This document shows, piece by piece, positions 58,799 through 64,000 of a DNA stretch of 64,000 bases (positions within the stretch are counted from its first letter, which is position 1; every line of letters begins with the position of its first letter). The translations under genes and the position numbers were made by a program. This DNA is from Psychrobacter sp. M13 (GTDB taxonomy: Bacteria > Pseudomonadota > Gammaproteobacteria > Pseudomonadales > Moraxellaceae). The stretch lies in the NCBI RefSeq assembly GCF_030718935.1, contig NZ_CP132194.1, positions 1,240,001-1,304,000 of the forward strand. The letters run 5' to 3'. The notes under the pieces were generated by a model. That model saw only the letters and a program-made list of their open reading frames with translations, had not been told where the DNA came from and searched no databases.

Positions 58799-59437
58799 CT
58801 AAAAAACAACAATCGTCTGTTGTGTTGCAAGAATCATAAGCTGACGGTTAGCAGCGTGATGATGGTTCAATTGAATAGATGAGCTATCAGCTATATCATC
58901 ATTTTCAACTAACTGTCTAGCCAGTGCCGTATAAGGCACACCCAATCCTGCTGCTAACTTATTTTGATCAATTTTAATTAAGCTTTCTTTGACTTGCCAA
59001 AGTAGCTTGACTAAATAATCGCGTTTCGCGTTTGGTAATAGCTCTAGTATCGCAATTTCACTGGCATGATAATAACGTTTGGCGACTTTCCAAGCTACGG
59101 TATTAACCTCAACATCAATACCGACAGCTTGCTGATAGCTGATAGCTACCGCGACTTTATCCGCCGAATGGCTAAAGCATACATAGTAGCCATGACGGCT
59201 GAGTCTATAGGGGAACGCCAACTCATCTAAAGTATCTACGATAGCCAGCTCAGTCAGTAGCCTTTGTAGCAGTAGTCGCACACCGTTGCGTTGATTCTGA
59301 CGTTTTGAGGTTTTATCTGTCCAAGCGTCTGACCCTACTATCGGCACAGTCAGCGCTAAGCTTGCTGTAGCGCAATAACTATTAGCATCAAGCTGAGTAA
59401 ACTGAATATTATTAAGTGATATCATAAGTGCAAACAT
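58799..59437 (-). CDS. 4'-phosphopantetheinyl transferase superfamily protein (Sfp/EntD-like)
   Basis: Transfers the phosphopantetheine arm of coenzyme A to carrier proteins. 212 residues with GIDVEVN (Asp108, Glu110) and LLWQVKESLIK (Trp147, Lys150, Glu151), the two signatures of this superfamily. An N-terminal FPYRLSRHGYYVCFSHS fits the substrate pocket. No carrier-protein gene is in the window. Start ATG 59437 has no clear ribosome site; ATG 59425 is in frame. Confidence 0.87.
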   Translation of the reverse strand: MFALMISLNNIQFTQLDANSYCATASLALTVPIVGSDAWTDKTSKRQNQRNGVRLLLQRLLTELAIVDTLDELAFPYRLSRHGYYVCFSHSADKVAVAISYQQAVGIDVEVNTVAWKVAKRYYHASEIAILELLPNAKRDYLVKLLWQVKESLIKIDQNKLAAGLGVPYTALARQLVENDDIADSSSIQLNHHHAANRQLMILATQQTIVVF

Positions 59438-59496
59438 CAGTATTAGTGAGTGTTTTAAAGTTTTGTGTTGTTAAAGACAAGCTCAATTTTAATGCT

Positions 59497-59528
59497 AAAA
59501 AACCCAGCAATAATAATATCACTGGGTT
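59497..59528 (-). terminator. Terminator of pal
   Basis: On the minus strand, AACCCAG, a 14-base loop, CTGGGTT and then a T tract. Confidence 0.8.
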
Positions 59529-59575
59529 AATTTTATAACAGCTGGTTGATCAGAGCGTGTTGGACGCTTTTATAA

Positions 59576-60124
59576 TTAATAAGAGAGCTCAGCGCGACGA
59601 TTCTGCGCGTAGGCCTCTTCACTATTGCCAGCTACAGCAGGACGCTCTTCGCCGTAGCTAATCACACGGATATTATTAGGCGCGACGCCTTGACCTGCTA
59701 AATAAGCACTAGCGGCTTGAGCACGGCGCTCACCTAGAGCGATATTATATTCACGGCTGCCACGCTCATCGGTGTTACCTGCGATCAGTACGCTGGCGGC
59801 AGGATTTGAGCTTAATAGGTTCGCATGTTGATTAAGAATGCTTGCAGATTGAGCCGTAATAGCACTACTGTCAAAGTCAAAATAGACTACCGCTTGCAAG
59901 TTGTCAGCAGCGCCAATGATAGCATTAGAGTTATTAACTAGTGCGCCGCCAGTATAACCAATTTGACCACTTGGGATACCTAAAGGTGCAACCACAACCT
60001 CTGAGGTTGCGCGTTTGGTAGCACAACCTGTGGTTATCGCAACGGTAGCAGATAATACCGCTAGAGCTGCAATTCTGCCAAAACGTTTAGCGGTCGTATT
60101 AGAAAAAGTAGTATAGCGTGACAT
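59576..60124 (-). CDS. pal: Peptidoglycan-associated lipoprotein (OmpA family)
   Basis: Anchors the outer membrane to peptidoglycan. 182 residues with a signal peptide and lipobox ITTGC (C34; atypical Thr at -3). The OmpA-like domain holds VYFDFDSSAIT and GNTDERGSREYNIALGERRAQAASAYL, with the peptidoglycan-binding Asp and Arg. tolB is not adjacent, which is unusual for pal. It has a terminator of its own. Confidence 0.9.
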   Translation of the reverse strand: MSRYTTFSNTTAKRFGRIAALAVLSATVAITTGCATKRATSEVVVAPLGIPSGQIGYTGGALVNNSNAIIGAADNLQAVVYFDFDSSAITAQSASILNQHANLLSSNPAASVLIAGNTDERGSREYNIALGERRAQAASAYLAGQGVAPNNIRVISYGEERPAVAGNSEEAYAQNRRAELSY

Positions 60125-60418
60125 GTGAAGCTCCTAAGTGCTTGATAAATATTTTTATTGTCAAAACGGATGCAAAAATTGAGCAATTGCTGCTCATAGT
60201 AGAGTCGGTGTTAAGATGTGTAAGTAGTATTACTGTAAATCTGATCGAAGTCTACTTATTATTATGTAAGTGGTCATCTATTTACATATCGAATGGCTTT
60301 ATCAAGCGATTAAAAGGTGATACATGTCTTTATTGATAATTTTTGATTATGTCTTTCGATTATGTTTTTTTAGTGATACCGCCATGCGATCATTATAACG
60401 ACTGCTATAAATTATCAT

Positions 60419-60964
60419 TTACCAGCGACGCTTATCCCAGTTCTCAGGGTTGGCCCAATAATCGCTATTTAACCAGTTTGGCAATTGCTTATAATCATAA
60501 ATGTTAAATTGCCAAATAGTTATATCTAAGGCTGCGTAAGGAGCGGCTTGCTCATGATTAACGATATCTAAAGGTATCAGGCCATAGTGACGCAGATCGA
60601 TCTCTTGGCTTACTGCGATTATCAGGTGCGCCGCATAGAGATCACGGTAGCGCATCATTAACGGAATATAAGGCTGTAGTGTCTCCTCTGTCAATGTCGG
60701 CAACCAAAAGCACGCCAAGTTATAGCGACTAAGAGAGGTTTGTTTTGCTAGCGCTAGTAGAGTAATAGCCGTAGCGTTTATCGCATAACTTGTGGCTGTA
60801 TCAGCATAAGCTTGATCATTCAGAAGCGACAAAGCGTCTTTATTCTCCGTAACCCATAATAGATCTGTATTTTTATCTTTGTCCTTTAGCGTCGTCGATA
60901 ATTCGGTCACGTAGGCTACTAGTAATGGTAGAGTGACTTTAGGAGACTTAAGATTATTTTGCAT
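60419..60964 (-). CDS. Hypothetical protein, 181 residues
   Basis: Soluble, Trp/Tyr-rich protein without signal peptide or membrane helix. Visible features are a central ACFWLPTLTEETLQPYIPLMMRYRDLYAAHLIIAV block and a C-terminus rich in Trp and Asn (NWLNSDYWANPENWDKRRW). It resembles conserved gammaproteobacterial hypothetical proteins, but I cannot name one with certainty. It lies divergent from pepN with 132 bases between. Confidence 0.6.
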   Translation of the reverse strand: MQNNLKSPKVTLPLLVAYVTELSTTLKDKDKNTDLLWVTENKDALSLLNDQAYADTATSYAINATAITLLALAKQTSLSRYNLACFWLPTLTEETLQPYIPLMMRYRDLYAAHLIIAVSQEIDLRHYGLIPLDIVNHEQAAPYAALDITIWQFNIYDYKQLPNWLNSDYWANPENWDKRRW

Positions 60965-61096
60965 AATGATTAACCATAGTACTGACCATTCTTTGATAGG
61001 GTTGCGCCTGAAAATAAACTATACTTGAAATAAAATTTTATACCAACCCAAACAGACCCTGATCTCGACAAATTATTTATTTAAATAGGAAGTATC

Positions 61097-63739
61097 ATGT
61101 CAATTACCGACAATAATAACACTATTATCAATGCCCAAATGCCTGATGTTCCCGATCACAATCCTAGTGAACATAGTAATAAGATTAATCTAAAAGACTA
61201 TCAGCCACCAAGTTTTACGATAAAAACGGTGGATTTGGATATCAAATTATTTGCTGATGACGCCACAGTGGACAGTAAGCTGGTCATGTCACGACAGAGC
61301 GCAGGTGATTTGGTACTGTTCGGTGAGGATATGGAGCTGCTCACTATCAAGCTTGATGGCGAGACACTATCGACCGAGCGTTATCATCAAGATGCCAATA
61401 AGCTGACGATCACCGATGCCCCAAATGAGTTGACCTTAGAGCTACAGGTGAGAATCTGCCCACAGACTAATACTGCGCTTGAGGGTTTATATATAGCGGG
61501 TACAGGCGCGGAGACGATGTTTGTCACGCAGTGTGAGCCTGAGGGGTTTCGTAAGATAACGTTTTATCCTGATCGCCCCGATGTGCTATCGGTCTTTACT
61601 ACCCGTCTTGAGGCTGATAAGCTTTTTCCAACGCTGCTCGGCAATGGTAATTTAGTTGAGCAAGGAGAAGTCGCAGGCGATACCGATCGTCATTATGCGA
61701 TTTGGCACGATCCGACTAATAAGCCGAGCTATCTATTCGCCTGTGTGTTCGCTGATTTAGCAGTGCTTACCGATCAGCACATCACCAGTGAAGGTCGTGA
61801 GGTCACTCTTGAGTTATTTGCCAAAGCCAGTGACATCGATAAATGTCATGTCGGTATGCAAGCGCTCAAAGACTCGATGGTCTGGGATGAGGTCAATTAT
61901 GGCCGTGCTTACGATTTAGATCGCTATATGATCGTAGCAGTAAGTCAGTTCAATATGGGGGCTATGGAGAATAAAGGCCTTAATATATTTAATACCGCTT
62001 GTGTGTTATCGAGTCCTGAGACCACGACTGATGCGCGTAGCTTTAATGTCAAAGCCGTTATTGCCCATGAGTACTTTCATAACTGGACAGGTAACCGTAT
62101 TACCTGTCGCGATTGGTTTCAATTATGCCTAAAAGAAGGTTTTACGGTGTTCCGCGATCAGTCGTTCTCAGCCGACCAACAGTCGAGCGCGGTACAGCGG
62201 ATCGACGATGTAGCAACCTTGCGCGCTCATCAGTTCGCTGAAGATGCAGGGCCACTTGCGCATCCTGTGCGTCCTGAGAGCTTCGTTGAGATCAATAACT
62301 TTTATACCGCTACGGTGTACGAGAAAGGCGCTGAAATCGTGCGCATGATTGCCAATACACTTGGGCCAGATAACTTTAGAGCAGGTACTGACGAGTACTT
62401 TCGCCGTTACGACGGACAAGCGGTAACGGTTGAGGATTTTTTATCTGCGCTCAGTATTACTGATAGTAAGGTTGAGGACTTTATCGACTGGTATCGTCAG
62501 CCAGGTACGCCTGTGCTATCAGGTCATCAGCAGTACGACAGCGAGACACAAACGGTAACGATTACCCTGAGTCAGCAGACCCGTCATGTTGCTGGATTTG
62601 ATGCGCCAAAGCCACTACCTATCCCTGTAGCGACCGCGCTTTTTGATAGAACTACAGGCGAAATTATTGGTGAGCGTATGCTGTTGCTCGAGCAAGCAGA
62701 GCAAACCTTTAGCTTTGACAATATTAGTAATGAGCCAATAGTGTCGTTATTGCGCGACTTTAGTGCGCCTGTACAGCTCAATTATGATTATCAAAATGAA
62801 GACTTAGCGTTTTTGCTCACGCATGAGACTAATGGCTTTAATCGCTGGCAAGTAACGCAAATGCTGGTTAATCGAATCTTATTGCAAAATAGCGATCCAA
62901 AGGTATATTTAGCGGCTTTAGCCAAAACCTTGCCTATGCTTGCAGCTACTGATGCAATGTTAGCCGCACGCCTGCTCGATATCCCATCAGCACAAGAGCT
63001 GGCATCAGCTATTAGCACGGATTATGATCCAGAACAAGTTAAAGAGCAGCGCCAAACGCTGTACAGTCAAGTTGCCGAGTCCCTAAAAGATAAGTTAGCG
63101 GAGCTTTATGAGCAGCTGCCACTACAGCCTTATTCAGACACACCTGAAGCATTAGGCACGCGGGCATTGCGTAACGTGGTGCTTGATATGGCTCTGACGG
63201 CTCAAGTTGATGGTGCTGATCAGTGGGCGCAGCAGCAGTATGATAATGCCAGCTGTATGACGGAGCGTTTGGGCGCGCTAAAAGCGATGGTTAATCATCA
63301 GCATTTATCTGCCGATAAGTATTTAGCTGACTTCTACAAACGCTTTGCTGCTGATGATCTGGTGATAGATCTGTGGTTCAGTGTGCAAGCCTCTAGCGCT
63401 CATGTAACCACTGATATTATCAAGACTTTGCTGGCGCATGACGACTTCGATTGGAATACACCAAACCGCATACGCTCAGTGGTAAGTGCTTTTACCGCTC
63501 AGCCTGCGGTATTATGGACCGATGAGGGTTTGGATATTTATATTAATGTGATCAAAAAGCTGGATGAGGCAAACCCTGTGATGGCGTCACGATTACTACA
63601 AGTGCTAGCCCGCTGGTACACCTTGGTCGAGCCGCGCCGAGCTATGGCACATGACAAATTGGTTAATTTGCAGCAACAAGCGACGTCCAAGCATGTGCTT
63701 GAGAGTTTGGATAGCGTATTGGGAGCGGCGAATAAGTAG
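61097..63739 (+). CDS. pepN: Aminopeptidase N
   Basis: Broad-specificity M1 zinc metallopeptidase that removes N-terminal residues from peptides. 880 residues: exopeptidase motif GAMENKG (about 287-293), zinc site HEYFHN (His324, Glu325, His328) with Glu347, and the C-terminal helical domain. Length matches the E. coli enzyme (870). AGGA lies before the ATG. Single gene. Confidence 0.97.
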   Translation: MSITDNNNTIINAQMPDVPDHNPSEHSNKINLKDYQPPSFTIKTVDLDIKLFADDATVDSKLVMSRQSAGDLVLFGEDMELLTIKLDGETLSTERYHQDANKLTITDAPNELTLELQVRICPQTNTALEGLYIAGTGAETMFVTQCEPEGFRKITFYPDRPDVLSVFTTRLEADKLFPTLLGNGNLVEQGEVAGDTDRHYAIWHDPTNKPSYLFACVFADLAVLTDQHITSEGREVTLELFAKASDIDKCHVGMQALKDSMVWDEVNYGRAYDLDRYMIVAVSQFNMGAMENKGLNIFNTACVLSSPETTTDARSFNVKAVIAHEYFHNWTGNRITCRDWFQLCLKEGFTVFRDQSFSADQQSSAVQRIDDVATLRAHQFAEDAGPLAHPVRPESFVEINNFYTATVYEKGAEIVRMIANTLGPDNFRAGTDEYFRRYDGQAVTVEDFLSALSITDSKVEDFIDWYRQPGTPVLSGHQQYDSETQTVTITLSQQTRHVAGFDAPKPLPIPVATALFDRTTGEIIGERMLLLEQAEQTFSFDNISNEPIVSLLRDFSAPVQLNYDYQNEDLAFLLTHETNGFNRWQVTQMLVNRILLQNSDPKVYLAALAKTLPMLAATDAMLAARLLDIPSAQELASAISTDYDPEQVKEQRQTLYSQVAESLKDKLAELYEQLPLQPYSDTPEALGTRALRNVVLDMALTAQVDGADQWAQQQYDNASCMTERLGALKAMVNHQHLSADKYLADFYKRFAADDLVIDLWFSVQASSAHVTTDIIKTLLAHDDFDWNTPNRIRSVVSAFTAQPAVLWTDEGLDIYINVIKKLDEANPVMASRLLQVLARWYTLVEPRRAMAHDKLVNLQQQATSKHVLESLDSVLGAANK

Positions 63740-63768
63740 GCACAATTAAGCGATCAGCTCAAAAAGTC

Positions 63769-63809
63769 AATTAATAAAGGCTGTCTTAACTAAGATGGCC
63801 TTTATTAAT
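63769..63809 (+). terminator. Hairpin downstream of pepN
   Basis: TTAATAAAGGC / GCCTTTATTAA arms. No strong T tract follows, so it may be a weak terminator. Confidence 0.6.
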
Positions 63810-63882
63810 AATTATAAAATACAAGCGAATCACTAGTTTTTGTTAGATATCTTTTTAAAATAGTATTAGGGGTGTTTGGGGT

Positions 63883-64000
63883 ATGGATCTAAAAAGTATT
63901 GAAAAAATGGAACAAAAATCGGGCTACGGTCGCGGTGAAGCACTGCGAATGGGCTTAGTATTGTTATTCATTATGGGTGTTATGTTGTTTACACACTTTA
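63883..64000 (+). CDS. Start of a small membrane protein, cut by the window end
   Basis: Open frame from ATG 63883 to the end, beginning MDLKSIEKMEQKSGYGRGEALRM and then a hydrophobic stretch (LVLLFIMGVMLF). GGGG lies 5-9 bases upstream. Too short to place in a family. Confidence 0.6.
   Translation, partial: MDLKSIEKMEQKSGYGRGEALRMGLVLLFIMGVMLFTHF

Noticed and set aside
60118..60336. 72-codon plus-strand frame overlapping the pal start
   Set aside because: It begins within the pal gene on the other strand, has no ribosome site and no recognisable protein features.

Overview
The window looks like chromosomal DNA of a psychrotolerant gammaproteobacterium of the Moraxellaceae, most probably Psychrobacter. 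The basis is the moderately AT-rich sequence, the protein character of guaB, glmM, cysS, pepN, cca and maeB, the Pal-type lipoprotein and the aerobic detoxification genes. This is recognition by eye, not a database result. Most genes are ordinary core metabolism. No phage, insertion sequence, CRISPR array or rRNA operon was seen.

Layout. 1-4980: metal-related segment with a DUF305 membrane protein, a C-terminally truncated APC permease, a DUF5676 membrane protein and a copper-type P1B ATPase carrying three N-terminal metal-binding modules. 5059-6640: tatABC, with a frameshift in tatA. 6771-9675: an ATP-grasp-like protein and a 17-repeat leucine-rich-repeat protein, both of unknown function. 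9886-15301: a redox/quinone-stress cluster (nitroreductase, two pirins, GNAT-like protein, YoaK-type membrane protein, DoxX, LysR regulator). 15340-16236: ltrA remnant, lysozyme-inhibitor-like lipoprotein and a tRNA with anticodon CAT. 16333-25276: folM-like reductase, cca, maeB, selO, desaturase and a glycerophosphodiester phosphodiesterase, all on the minus strand. 25540-36024: lipoprotein, lepB, adenosyltransferase, cysS, mscS-type channel, guaB, glmM and pdxH. 36170-39225: EmrAB-like efflux pair. 39419-45995: electrophile/aldehyde detoxification operon with its TetR regulator and a divergent aldehyde dehydrogenase. 46097-52774: DASH cryptochrome, small membrane and hypothetical proteins, two tandem metallo-beta-lactamase-like paralogues and an ankyrin lipoprotein. 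53445-57337: MFS exporter and two valine-catabolism enzymes. 57797-64000: outer-membrane barrel protein, phosphopantetheinyl transferase, pal, an unknown protein, pepN and the start of one more gene.

The strongest regulatory observations come from comparing non-coding DNA. First, the promoters of the second pirin gene and of doxX share an identical architecture: a conserved 35-bp element, 6 bp, TTTATY, 17 bp, TATAAT, on the same strand. This points to one regulator, probably the LysR protein encoded beside doxX, controlling both units. Second, two near-identical 16-bp TAGACCRGTCGTCTAG sites lie upstream of the alcohol dehydrogenase operon and of the tetR gene, which defines a NemR-like electrophile regulon. 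Other points worth checking are the tatA frameshift, an apparent ATT start in the YoaK-type gene, a CCA-adding enzyme that has lost its HD residues, and the orphan ATP-grasp and leucine-rich-repeat proteins.
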